From assembly GCF_014204515.1 (NCBI RefSeq), contig NZ_JACHLI010000009.1, positions 168,737 through 232,736 on the forward strand: 64,000 nucleotides of DNA, in the 5' to 3' direction. Source of the stretch: Pseudomonas nitroreducens. Lineage in GTDB: Bacteria > Pseudomonadota > Gammaproteobacteria > Pseudomonadales > Pseudomonadaceae. The notes under the pieces are model-generated. The model was not told the origin of the DNA and did not search any database. It saw only the letters and a program-made list of their open reading frames with translations. The position numbers and the translations under genes are program-made. Shown piece by piece: positions 9,578 to 17,408 of this stretch (positions within the stretch are counted from its first letter, which is position 1; every line of letters begins with the position of its first letter).

Positions 9578-9667
9578 TCGGGCTATCGCCCAACGCTCGG
9601 GATTCGTGCTTTGCGCTTCGCCAGGCCTGTGTTAGAAGGCTCCGGTGTCATTGAAGGAAGAACCCGC

Positions 9668-10093
9668 TTGCACTCTGAATCCATCGTCTATGGCTGCATC
9701 CGCGACTGGCCCGGCGACTCGATGGAGCGCCGCCTGCGCCGCGCCGCCAACCGCAAGGTGCTCGACAGCCTGCCCACGGGCGAGGCCTGGCCGTTCCTCG
9801 GCCGCGAGATGTTCAGCCGCTGCGAGACCGAGGGCGCGGGCCTGTACCAGTCCCAGGTGATCCACTTCGGCGCCAGCTACCAGACCATCGAGTACGAGTG
9901 GAAGCTCTGGGTCGAACAGTTCGAAGCCCTGCTGCGCCGCCTCTACTGGGCCAGCGCGGTGGTCCACCTGGAAACCGAAGTCAACGGCAGCCACACCTTC
10001 CGCTGGGAGTCCGAGAACGGCTTCCACAGCCCCCGCGAAGGCGAGCTGAAAGTGCGCTGCGCCTGGGAGCGCGAGGGCGGCCTGCGCGGCTGA
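9668..10093 (+). CDS. Conserved hypothetical protein, probable TTG start
   Basis: A 141-residue soluble protein. Similarity to P. aeruginosa-group proteins (remembered, not searched) begins at [14 protein letters not shown]. The only well-placed ribosome-binding site, GGAAG at 9656-9660, precedes TTG at 9668 by 7 nt, so TTG is preferred over the distant in-frame ATG at 9611. The protein is rich in Trp, Tyr and Glu (for example [19 protein letters not shown]) and has no signal peptide or membrane segment. Function is unknown. It ends 31 nt before ynfA and may be cotranscribed with it. Confidence 0.7.
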   Translation: MHSESIVYGCIRDWPGDSMERRLRRAANRKVLDSLPTGEAWPFLGREMFSRCETEGAGLYQSQVIHFGASYQTIEYEWKLWVEQFEALLRRLYWASAVVHLETEVNGSHTFRWESENGFHSPREGELKVRCAWEREGGLRG

Positions 10094-10124
10094 CCGGCGT
10101 ACTTCCCGTCACGGAAAGAGCCCC

Positions 10125-10454
10125 ATGATCAACTACCTCTGGTTCATCCTCGCCGCGTTCTGCGAGATCGCCGGCTGCTACGCCTTCTACCTCTGGCTGC
10201 GCCTGGACAAAAGCGCCCTTTGGATAATTCCCGGCCTGCTCAGCCTGACGGTCTTCGCCCTGCTGCTCACCCGCGTCGAAGCCAGCTACGCCGGGCGTGC
10301 CTATGCCGCGTACGGCGGCATCTATGTCGCCGCCTCGCTGTTCTGGCTGGGCTTCGTCGAGAAGAGCCGCCCGCTTTGGAGCGACTGGGTCGGCGTGGCG
10401 CTTTGCGTGATCGGCGCCAGCGTGGTGCTGCTCGGGCCGCGCTTCGCGCCCTGA
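10125..10454 (+). CDS. YnfA family membrane protein
   Basis: A 109-residue protein with four transmembrane helices and the YnfA signature [14 protein letters not shown] near the first helix, then [17 protein letters not shown]. YnfA resembles small multidrug resistance transporters in size and topology, but its substrate in Pseudomonas is unproven. GGAAAGAG precedes the ATG. Confidence 0.9.
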   Translation: MINYLWFILAAFCEIAGCYAFYLWLRLDKSALWIIPGLLSLTVFALLLTRVEASYAGRAYAAYGGIYVAASLFWLGFVEKSRPLWSDWVGVALCVIGASVVLLGPRFAP

Positions 10455-10467
10455 GCCTCCAGCATCC

Positions 10468-10734
10468 GGCGGATAACGCCGTTGGCGTTATCCGCCCTAC
10501 CTGCTGCGGCGCCGAAGCACACGCCAAACCTGTAGGAGCGAGCTTGCTCGCGAACAGAGTAACCGGCTGCACAGGCATGGCCGGCGAGCGCCGGGTTCGC
10601 GAGCAAGCTCGCTCCTACGAAAAACAGCTTCGATCCAGCCGCTGAGCTGCGTCGTCGGATGGGGGGAGCTTGCGATACCCATGCAGTGGGCGCGCACAAT
10701 CGATGGGTATCGCTGCGCTCCACGCCATCCTACG
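10468..10734. repeat. Cluster of three palindromic repeat families
   Basis: The 326-nt gap after ynfA is filled with palindromes. At 10468-10496 GGCGGATAACGCC and GGCGTTATCCGCC face each other. At 10532-10555 and 10595-10618 are facing GTAGGAGCGAGCTTGCTCGCG-type REPs. At 10653-10734 a GATACCCAT...ATGGGTATC palindrome ends in GCCATCCTACG. The same families recur near 21.0, 27.4 and 46.1 kb. No gene was seen. Confidence 0.8.
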
Positions 10735-10780
10735 CGGCATTCAACCGGCGAAACGGGGAAGCGGGTTCCTGAAGAGGGCG

Positions 10781-11011
10781 TCAGTCCTCCAGCCATTCCC
10801 TGGGCACTTCGGCCTTGAGCATCAGCTGGCACTGCTGGCTTTCCGGATCGAAGACGATCACCGCCTCGCCGCGTTTGAGCGCATGGCGCGCGCGCTCCAC
10901 ACGCACATCCAGCGGGGTGTCGTCGCCATTGTCGGTGCCTTCGCGGGTGACGAAGTCTTCCAGCAGATTGTTCAGGGTGTCGGCTTCGATCAGCTCGAAG
11001 GGGATCAGCAT
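10781..11011 (-). CDS. YheU family protein
   Basis: A 76-residue acidic protein starting MLIPFELIEADTLNNLLEDF and ending EVPREWLED, which fits the YheU/UPF0270 family in sequence and length. The conserved core EDFVTREGTDNG is present. Members are small cytosolic proteins of unknown function. It stands alone, 73 nt downstream of the NAGGN peptidase gene on the same strand. Confidence 0.88.
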   Translation of the reverse strand: MLIPFELIEADTLNNLLEDFVTREGTDNGDDTPLDVRVERARHALKRGEAVIVFDPESQQCQLMLKAEVPREWLED

Positions 11012-11084
11012 GGCGGGCTACTCGTGAATCGTACTCGTGAATCGCAGCGCGGGATTGTAGTCCCGCGCGGCGGCGAGTGCAGCT

Positions 11085-12335
11085 TCAGTGCTTGCCTTTG
11101 CTGCGGGACTTGCCCTTGGCGGGCGACTTGCCCTTGTCGCTGCTCCTGTCGGAGGTGTCGCCGCTGTCGATCAGGTGGTCCACCGGCGGCACATGGGTGG
11201 TGCTCTCCATGTGTACCGGATGTTCCAGCTGCTTGCTGAAGCGCTCCAGGGCGCCTTCGCTGGGCTCCGCGTCGCTGTCGAACACCGGCGGGCTGAGCAT
11301 GTAGGCCGTGAGCAGTTTCGCCAGGGCGGCGAGGCTGTCGATGTGGGTGCGCTCGTAGCCGTGGGTGGCGTCGCAGCCGAAGGCCAGCAGGGCGGTGCGG
11401 ATGTCGTGGCCGGCGGTGATCGCCGACTGCGCATCGCTGTGGTAATAGCGGAACAGGTCCCGCCGCACGGCGACTTCATGGCGTTCGCCCAGGCGCAGCA
11501 GGTGCCGGGAAAGGTGGAAGTCGTAGGGCCCACCGGAGTCCTGCAGGGCCACGCTCACCGCGTGCTCGCTGGAGTTCTGCCCCTCGGCCACCGGCGCGAT
11601 GTCGATGCCGACGAATTCGCTGACGTCCCAGGGCAGCGCGCCGGCTGCGCCCGAGCCGATCTCCTCGGTGATGGTGAACAGCGGGTGGCAGTCGATGGGC
11701 GGCACCTGGCCGCTTTCCACGATGGCCTTGAGCGAGGCCAGCAAGGCCGCAACACCGGCCTTGTCGTCGAGGTGGCGGGCGCTGATGTGGCCGCTCTCGG
11801 TGAATTCCGGCAGCGGGTCGAAGGCGACGAAATCGCCGATGGCCACGCCCAGGGATTCGCTGTCGGCGCGGCTGGCTGTGTAGGTGTCCAGGCGCAGTTC
11901 GACGTGGTCCCAGCTGATCGGCAGGGTATCCACCGCGGTGTTGAACGCGTGCCCGGAGGCCAGCAGTGGCAGCACGCTGCCGCGGAATACGCCGTTCTCG
12001 CAGAACACCGTGACCCGGCTGCCCTCGGCGAAGCGGCTCGACCAGCAGCCCACCGGCGCCAGCGCCAGGCGGCCGTTGGGCTTGATCTCGCGGACGATCG
12101 CGCCAATCGTGTCCAGGTGCGCCGAGACCGCGCGGTCCGGGCTCTTGCGCCGGCCCAGCAGGGTCGCGCGGATGGTCCCGCGGCGGGTCATCTCGAAGGG
12201 TACGCCGATCTCTTCCAGGCGCTCGGCGACGTAGCGCACGATGGTGTCGGTGAAGCCGGTGGGGCTGGGGATGGCGAGCATTTCCAGCAGCACGCGCTGC
12301 AGGTAGTTCAGATCCGGTTGGGGCAATGGGGTCAT
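11085..12335 (-). CDS. NAGGN-system M42-type peptidase
   Basis: A 416-residue aminopeptidase-like protein encoded with the osmolyte synthesis genes. Metal-ligand patterns of the M42/M20 fold are visible: SAHLDTIGA near residue 92, RHLDDKAGVAALLA near residue 192, and TEEIGSGAAG near residue 235. The family is annotated as the osmoprotectant NAGGN peptidase and may turn over or trim the dipeptide; this is family knowledge. Its start overlaps the end of the ngg gene by 4 bp, giving coupled translation. The last ~25 residues are an unusual Lys/Ser/Gly-rich basic tail after SDRSSDKGK. Confidence 0.87.
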   Translation of the reverse strand: MTPLPQPDLNYLQRVLLEMLAIPSPTGFTDTIVRYVAERLEEIGVPFEMTRRGTIRATLLGRRKSPDRAVSAHLDTIGAIVREIKPNGRLALAPVGCWSSRFAEGSRVTVFCENGVFRGSVLPLLASGHAFNTAVDTLPISWDHVELRLDTYTASRADSESLGVAIGDFVAFDPLPEFTESGHISARHLDDKAGVAALLASLKAIVESGQVPPIDCHPLFTITEEIGSGAAGALPWDVSEFVGIDIAPVAEGQNSSEHAVSVALQDSGGPYDFHLSRHLLRLGERHEVAVRRDLFRYYHSDAQSAITAGHDIRTALLAFGCDATHGYERTHIDSLAALAKLLTAYMLSPPVFDSDAEPSEGALERFSKQLEHPVHMESTTHVPPVDHLIDSGDTSDRSSDKGKSPAKGKSRSKGKH

Positions 12336-14131
12336 GCCGGGGCCTCCTCGTTGGGGTGGGGCTGGTCACGGCTGTCGCGGTGCAGCAGTTCGCGACTGAG
12401 CGGGAAGAGCAGGTCGACGAAGCGTTCGGCGGTGGGCTGCGGCTCGTGGTTGGCCAGGCCCGGCCGCTCGTTGGCCTCGATGATCACGTAGTCCGCCTGG
12501 TCGGCGTCGCTGACCAGCAGGTCGAGGCCGGTGACCGCGATTTCCAGCGCCCGCGCGGCGCGGATGGCGGCGTCGGCCAGGGCCGGGTGCAGGCGCTCGG
12601 TGACGTCTTCCAGGGTGCCGCCGGTGTGCAGGTTGGCGGTGCGCCGCACGGCCAGGCGCTGGCCGCTGGGCAGTACATCGTCGTAGCTGAAGCCGGCGGC
12701 CGTCAGGGTGCGCTCGGTCTCGCCGTCCAGCGGGATGCGGCTCTCGCCGCCGGTGGCGGCCTGGCGCCGACGGCTCTGCGCCTCGATCAGCTTGCGGATG
12801 CTGTGCCGGCCATCGCCGATCACCTCGGCGGGACGGCGGATGGCGGCGGCCACCACTTCGTAGCCGATCACCACGATGCGCAGATCGTTGCCGGGGTGGT
12901 AGCTCTCCAGGATGACGCGGGTATCGAACTGCTTCGCGTGGGCGATGGCATTCTCGACTTCTTCCGGTGTACGCAGGTCCACGGCCACGCCCTGGCCCTG
13001 TTCGCCGTCCACCGGCTTGACCACCAGTGCGCCGTGTTCGGCGAGGAACGCGGCGTTTTCTTCAGCGCTGCCGGCCAGGCGTTGCTGCGGCTGGCGCAGG
13101 CCGGCGCGGTCGAGGGCGCGGTGGGTGAGGGTCTTGTCCTGGCACAGGCTCATGCTCACCGCACTGGTGAGGTCGCACAGCGATTCGCGGCAGCGGATGC
13201 GCCGGCCGCCCTGGGTCAGGGTGAACAGGCCAGCGTCGGCGTCCTGCACCTGCACTTCGATGCCGCGACGATGGGCTTCGTCGACGATGATCCGCGCGTA
13301 GGGATTGAGGCCTTCCTCCGGGCCGGGGCCGAGGAACAGCGACTGGTTGATGCCGTTCTTGCACTTCACCGCGAAGGTCGGCAGCTCGCGGAAGCGCAGC
13401 TTGCGGTACAGCGACTTGGCCTGCTGGTTGCCATGCAGCACCGACAGGTCCAGGTAGGCCAGGCCACGGCTCATGAAGTGTTCGATCAGGTGGCGCACCA
13501 GCGCCTCGCCGACGCCGGGGCGGCTGGACTGCGGGTCCACCGCCAGGCACCAGAGGCTGGAGCCGCCTTCGGGGTCGCGGAAGGCCTTGGCGTGGTTGAT
13601 GCCCATGACGGTGCCGATCACCGTGCCGGTCTCGGCGTCCTCGGCCAGCCAGTAGGCCGGGCCGCCCTGGTGGCGCGGGGTGACGTTGGCCGGATCGACC
13701 GGCAGCATGCCGCGCGACAGGTACAGGCGATTGATCGCCGTCCAGTCCTCGTCGCTGTGCACACGGCGGATGCGGAAGCCCCGGAAGGGCCGGCGCGCCG
13801 GGCGGTAGTCGGTGAACCAGACACGCAGCGCATCGGAAGGATCGAGGAAGAGTTGCTGCGGGGCCTGGGCCAGGACCTGCTGCGGCGCCGCCACGTAGAG
13901 GGCGATATCGCGTTCGCCGGGACGCTCGTTGAGCAGCTCGGTGGCGAGCTTCTCCGGGCTGGAAAAGGTGTGGCCGATCAGCAGCCGGCCCCAACCGCAC
14001 TGCAGGATCAGCGGGCCGTGGCTTTGTGCATGATCACCGGCGAAGCGTGCCTGCAGGCGTTCGTAGGTCGGCGTCTGGCCTCGCAACAACCGCTGGTTGT
14101 GCGGGTGGGGCAGGTTGGAATGGGGTTTCAT
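12332..14131 (-). CDS. ngg: N-acetylglutaminylglutamine synthetase (GNAT + ATP-grasp)
   Basis: A 599-residue bifunctional enzyme for the osmoprotectant N-acetylglutaminylglutamine amide (NAGGN). The N-terminal part carries a GNAT acetyltransferase domain (LAVDPQSSRPGVGEALVRH near residue 200 is the acetyl-CoA site). From about residue 300 an ATP-grasp ligase follows (VVKPVDGEQGQGVAVDL, then IIEANERPG near the end with metal-binding Glu/Asn). It joins two glutamines and acetylates the product. It lies between the asnO-like gene (79-nt gap) and the peptidase gene (4-bp overlap), forming an osmostress operon. Confidence 0.9.
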   Translation of the reverse strand: MKPHSNLPHPHNQRLLRGQTPTYERLQARFAGDHAQSHGPLILQCGWGRLLIGHTFSSPEKLATELLNERPGERDIALYVAAPQQVLAQAPQQLFLDPSDALRVWFTDYRPARRPFRGFRIRRVHSDEDWTAINRLYLSRGMLPVDPANVTPRHQGGPAYWLAEDAETGTVIGTVMGINHAKAFRDPEGGSSLWCLAVDPQSSRPGVGEALVRHLIEHFMSRGLAYLDLSVLHGNQQAKSLYRKLRFRELPTFAVKCKNGINQSLFLGPGPEEGLNPYARIIVDEAHRRGIEVQVQDADAGLFTLTQGGRRIRCRESLCDLTSAVSMSLCQDKTLTHRALDRAGLRQPQQRLAGSAEENAAFLAEHGALVVKPVDGEQGQGVAVDLRTPEEVENAIAHAKQFDTRVILESYHPGNDLRIVVIGYEVVAAAIRRPAEVIGDGRHSIRKLIEAQSRRRQAATGGESRIPLDGETERTLTAAGFSYDDVLPSGQRLAVRRTANLHTGGTLEDVTERLHPALADAAIRAARALEIAVTGLDLLVSDADQADYVIIEANERPGLANHEPQPTAERFVDLLFPLSRELLHRDSRDQPHPNEEAPA

Positions 14132-14210
14132 CTTGCGCTCCCTGATAAGGCTTCTGTCCTGGGCTTTCGGGAAGGGGCGGCGCCGCTCGCGCGAACGACG
14201 CCAGCCGGCT

Positions 14211-15980
14211 CTACAGGCCTTGTTCCGTCAGCCAGAGATTGAGGGCCGCCAACTGCCACAACTTGGAACCGCGCAGCGGAGTGAGGTCGCTTGCCGGGTC
14301 GCTGAGCAGGCGGTCGAACATCGCCGTCTCGAACAGGCCGCGGTCCTGGCTCGGGTCCAGCAGCAGCTCGCTGACCCAGGCGCGGGTATTGCCTTGCAGG
14401 TGTTTCAGGCCCGGTACCGGGAAGTAGCCCTTGGGCCGGTCGATCACCTCGCTGGGGATGACCTTGCGCGCGGCGGCCTTGAGCACCTGCTTGCCGCCAT
14501 CGCCGAGCTTGAAGCGCGATGGGATGCGCGCCGACAGCTCCGCCACGCGGTAGTCGAGGAAAGGCACGCGGGCCTCCAGGCCCCAGGCCATGGTCATGTT
14601 GTCCACGCGCTTGACCGGGTCGTCGACCAGCATGATGGTGCTGTCCAGGCGCAGCGCCTTGTCCACCGGGTCCTCGGCACCGGGCTGGGCGAAGTGCTCG
14701 CGGACGAACTCGCTGGCCACGTCCTCCACCCGCAGGGCTTCGCGCACGGTGTCCAGGTATTCGCCGTGGCTGCGGTCGAAGAAGGCCGCGCGGTACGCCT
14801 GCAGCGGGTCCCTGGCGCCGGCCACTTTCGGGTACCAGTGGTAGCCGGCGAACAGCTCGTCGGCGCCCTGGCCGCTCTGCACCACCTTGCAGTGCTTGGA
14901 GACTTCCCGCGAGAGCAGGTAGAAGGCGATGCAGTCGTGGCTGACCATCGGCTCGCTCATGGCGCGGAAGGCCGCCGGCAGCTGCGAGATCACTTCGTTC
15001 TCGTCGATGCGCAGCTGGTGATGGCGGGTGCCGTAGCGCTTGGCGATCAGGTCGGAGTACTGGAACTCGTCGCCACGCTCGCCGCCGGCATCCTCGAAGC
15101 CGATGGAGAAGGTCAGCAGGTCCTCGACGCCGGCCTCGTGCAGCAGGCCGACCAGCAGGCTGGAGTCCACCCCGCCGGAGAGCAGCACGCCGACTTCGCG
15201 GGCGGCGCGCTGACGCACGCTCACCGCGTCGCGCAGACTGCTCAGCAGACGGTCTTCCCAGTCGTCCAGGGTCAGCTCGCGCTCGTCCGGCAGCGGGCCG
15301 TAGTCCAGGGTCCACCAGCGCTGGCGCTCGGTGTGGCCATCGGCGTCGATGGTCATCCAGGTGGCCGGCGGCAGCTTCTGCACCTCGGCCAGCAGGGTGC
15401 GCGGCGCGGGGACCACGGCGTGGAAGTTCAGGTAGTGGTTGAGCGCCACCGGGTCCAGCGCCGGGTCGATGTCGCCGCCCTTGAGCAGCGCCGGCAGGCT
15501 GGAGGCGAAGCGCAGGCGCTTGCCGGTCTGCGACAGGTACAGCGGCTTGATGCCGAGGCGGTCGCGGGCGATGAACAGGCGCCGCTTGTCGCGTTCCCAG
15601 ATGGCGAAAGCGAACATGCCATTGAGGCGGGGCAATAGTTGTTCGCCCCAGGCGTGGTATCCCTTGAGCAGCACTTCGGTGTCGCCGCCCGAGAAGAAGC
15701 GGTAACCCAGGGCTTCGAGCTCCTGGCGCAACTCCGGGTAGTTGTAGATGGCACCGTTGAACACCAGCGACAGGCCCAGCGAGGTGTCGATCATCGGCTG
15801 GCCGGAGGCTTCGGCCAGGTCCATGATCTTCAGCCGCCGGTGCCCCAGGGCCACTGGCCCTTCGCTGTGGAAGCCCCAGGCATCGGGGCCTCGCGGGGCG
15901 AGGTGATGGGTGATGCGTTCGACTGCGGCAAGGTCCGCAGCCTGATTGTCGAAACGTAACTCTCCAGCTAGTCCGCACAT
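14211..15980 (-). CDS. asnO: NAGGN amidotransferase, asparagine synthase-like
   Basis: A 589-residue glutamine-dependent amidotransferase of the AsnB type. The start at 15980 puts Cys2 (MCGLAGEL) at the mature N-terminus, as the class II glutaminase mechanism requires. A longer in-frame ATG at 16025 would bury it. The synthetase half contains the PP-loop VGVLLSGGVDSSLLVGLL near residue 255. In the NAGGN pathway this enzyme forms the terminal amide. It is first in the operon with ngg and the peptidase, and divergent from the marR gene across 132 nt, which probably holds both promoters. Confidence 0.9.
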   Translation of the reverse strand: MCGLAGELRFDNQAADLAAVERITHHLAPRGPDAWGFHSEGPVALGHRRLKIMDLAEASGQPMIDTSLGLSLVFNGAIYNYPELRQELEALGYRFFSGGDTEVLLKGYHAWGEQLLPRLNGMFAFAIWERDKRRLFIARDRLGIKPLYLSQTGKRLRFASSLPALLKGGDIDPALDPVALNHYLNFHAVVPAPRTLLAEVQKLPPATWMTIDADGHTERQRWWTLDYGPLPDERELTLDDWEDRLLSSLRDAVSVRQRAAREVGVLLSGGVDSSLLVGLLHEAGVEDLLTFSIGFEDAGGERGDEFQYSDLIAKRYGTRHHQLRIDENEVISQLPAAFRAMSEPMVSHDCIAFYLLSREVSKHCKVVQSGQGADELFAGYHWYPKVAGARDPLQAYRAAFFDRSHGEYLDTVREALRVEDVASEFVREHFAQPGAEDPVDKALRLDSTIMLVDDPVKRVDNMTMAWGLEARVPFLDYRVAELSARIPSRFKLGDGGKQVLKAAARKVIPSEVIDRPKGYFPVPGLKHLQGNTRAWVSELLLDPSQDRGLFETAMFDRLLSDPASDLTPLRGSKLWQLAALNLWLTEQGL

Positions 15981-16112
15981 GTCCTTACCGGTACTCCGTT
16001 GGGGATGAAGTGGGTGGCGCCTCATGGACGCCTTAGGGGATGACCCGTCGATCTGGCGAGAGTTCTATTTGATTTCATTGAGGAAAAGTGACGGAGCAGC
16101 AGGTGGACTGAA

Positions 16113-16601
16113 ATGGCCGAGAGCAAGACTTCGACGCGCAACGCCCACGCACTCGCCATGCTGCAGGCCCTCAGGCGCCTGCAGCAGGCGGCGGAAGTGC
16201 ACTCCAAGAGCCTGGGCCGCGATGGCGAGCTGACGCCGCTGCAACTGCTGATCCTGCAGGTGGTGGAGCTGGAGGGCGAGATTACCGCTGGTCAGTTGGC
16301 GCGCCAGGTGGCGTTGTCGCAGTCGTCCATCTCCAGCGCGCTGGCACGCCTGGAAAGCAAGGGGCTGCTGGGGCGTCGGCGCGACGACGAGGATCGCCGC
16401 AAGCAGTGGCTGAGCCTGGAGGCCGAGGGGCGCAAGGCGCTCAAGCACGGCCCGGCGCTGTTGCCCGAGCATGCGCTGGAGCGTTTCGCCGGCCTGCCGG
16501 AATGGGAGCAGCATGCGATCCTCGCCGGATTGCTGCGCGCCGCCGAGCTGTTCGAGACGCCGGGCGCTGGCGCCGAGGAAGAGGAAGAAGAGGAGTTCTA
16601 G
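16113..16601 (+). CDS. MarR family transcriptional regulator
   Basis: A 162-residue regulator with a winged helix at about 45-120: helix-turn-helix ITAGQLARQVALSQSSISSALARLESKGLL, wing RRRDDEDRRKQWLSL. The C-terminus ends in a Glu-rich tail (EEEEEEEF). It is divergent from the NAGGN operon, so it is a good candidate to control it, possibly in response to osmolarity or an unknown ligand. It ends 3 nt from the convergent permease gene. Confidence 0.85.
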   Translation: MAESKTSTRNAHALAMLQALRRLQQAAEVHSKSLGRDGELTPLQLLILQVVELEGEITAGQLARQVALSQSSISSALARLESKGLLGRRRDDEDRRKQWLSLEAEGRKALKHGPALLPEHALERFAGLPEWEQHAILAGLLRAAELFETPGAGAEEEEEEEF

Positions 16602-16604
16602 GCC

Positions 16605-17354
16605 TCAGCTCATCAGCTTCTGCGCGGCCAGCGACAGGCTGACCGCCACCAGCATCAGCGCGAACAGCCGCTGCAGCGTCGCCCCGCCCAGGCGCAGCGC
16701 CAGGCGATTGCCCAGCAGCACGCCGAGCGCACCGCCTGCCGCCAGGCAGGCCAATAACGGCAGCGGCGGCTGGGCATGGGTGAGGTAGAGCAGGAAGCCG
16801 CCGCCGGACACCAGCGCGATCACCGCCATGGAGGTCGCCGTCGCCGCCATCATCGACAACGGCGTGAACCACAACAGACCCGGCACGATGAGGAAACCGC
16901 CGCCCACGCCCATCAGGCCGGACAGCAGGCCCACCGCCAGTCCGACGCCCAGCAGCGGGCCGTTGCGCATCGCCTGCCCGGTGAGGCGCTCCTGCTGCGA
17001 ACCCTTCCACATGCGCCACGCCGACCACAGCACCAGCACGCAGAAACCGACGATCAGCCAGCCATCGGGGATGAACTTGCCCAGCCACTGGCCCACCGCG
17101 TTGCCCGGCCAGCCGGTGATCACCAGCCAGAACAGCGGCTTCCACGCCACCTGGCCCTGGCGTGCGCGCGGCACCGCACCGATCGCCGCCGACAGCGCCA
17201 CGGCGCCGAGGCTGACGCCGATGGCATCGTGCAGCGGCAGGTGCAGGCTGAGCAGCAGCGGCAGCGCCACCAGCGAGCCGCCGGCGCCGGTCAGGCCCAG
17301 CAGCAGGCCGAGGATCAGGCCGATGGCGGAGGATTCAAGCAGCAGTGCATCCAT
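16605..17354 (-). CDS. TauE/SafE (TSUP) family permease
   Basis: A 249-residue inner-membrane protein with about eight helices in two similar halves: GLILGLLLGLTGAGGSLVALPLL near the N-terminus and VGLLSGLMGVGGGFLIVPGLL near residue 140. These paired G-x-G-G-G repeats define TSUP sulfite/organosulfonate exporters. The substrate is uncertain. It converges on the marR gene and lies 54 nt downstream of mnmC on the same strand. Confidence 0.87.
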   Translation of the reverse strand: MDALLLESSAIGLILGLLLGLTGAGGSLVALPLLLSLHLPLHDAIGVSLGAVALSAAIGAVPRARQGQVAWKPLFWLVITGWPGNAVGQWLGKFIPDGWLIVGFCVLVLWSAWRMWKGSQQERLTGQAMRNGPLLGVGLAVGLLSGLMGVGGGFLIVPGLLWFTPLSMMAATATSMAVIALVSGGGFLLYLTHAQPPLPLLACLAAGGALGVLLGNRLALRLGGATLQRLFALMLVAVSLSLAAQKLMS

Positions 17355-17408
17355 GTCGGTGGTCCGCTCTGGAAGCTGGTGCGGCCCGCTCGGCAGGCCG
17401 CAGGGTGA

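Noticed and set aside
12326..14242. 638-codon plus-strand frame opposite the NAGGN genes
   Set aside because: It is a shadow of ngg; the minus strand has clear GNAT and ATP-grasp motifs.
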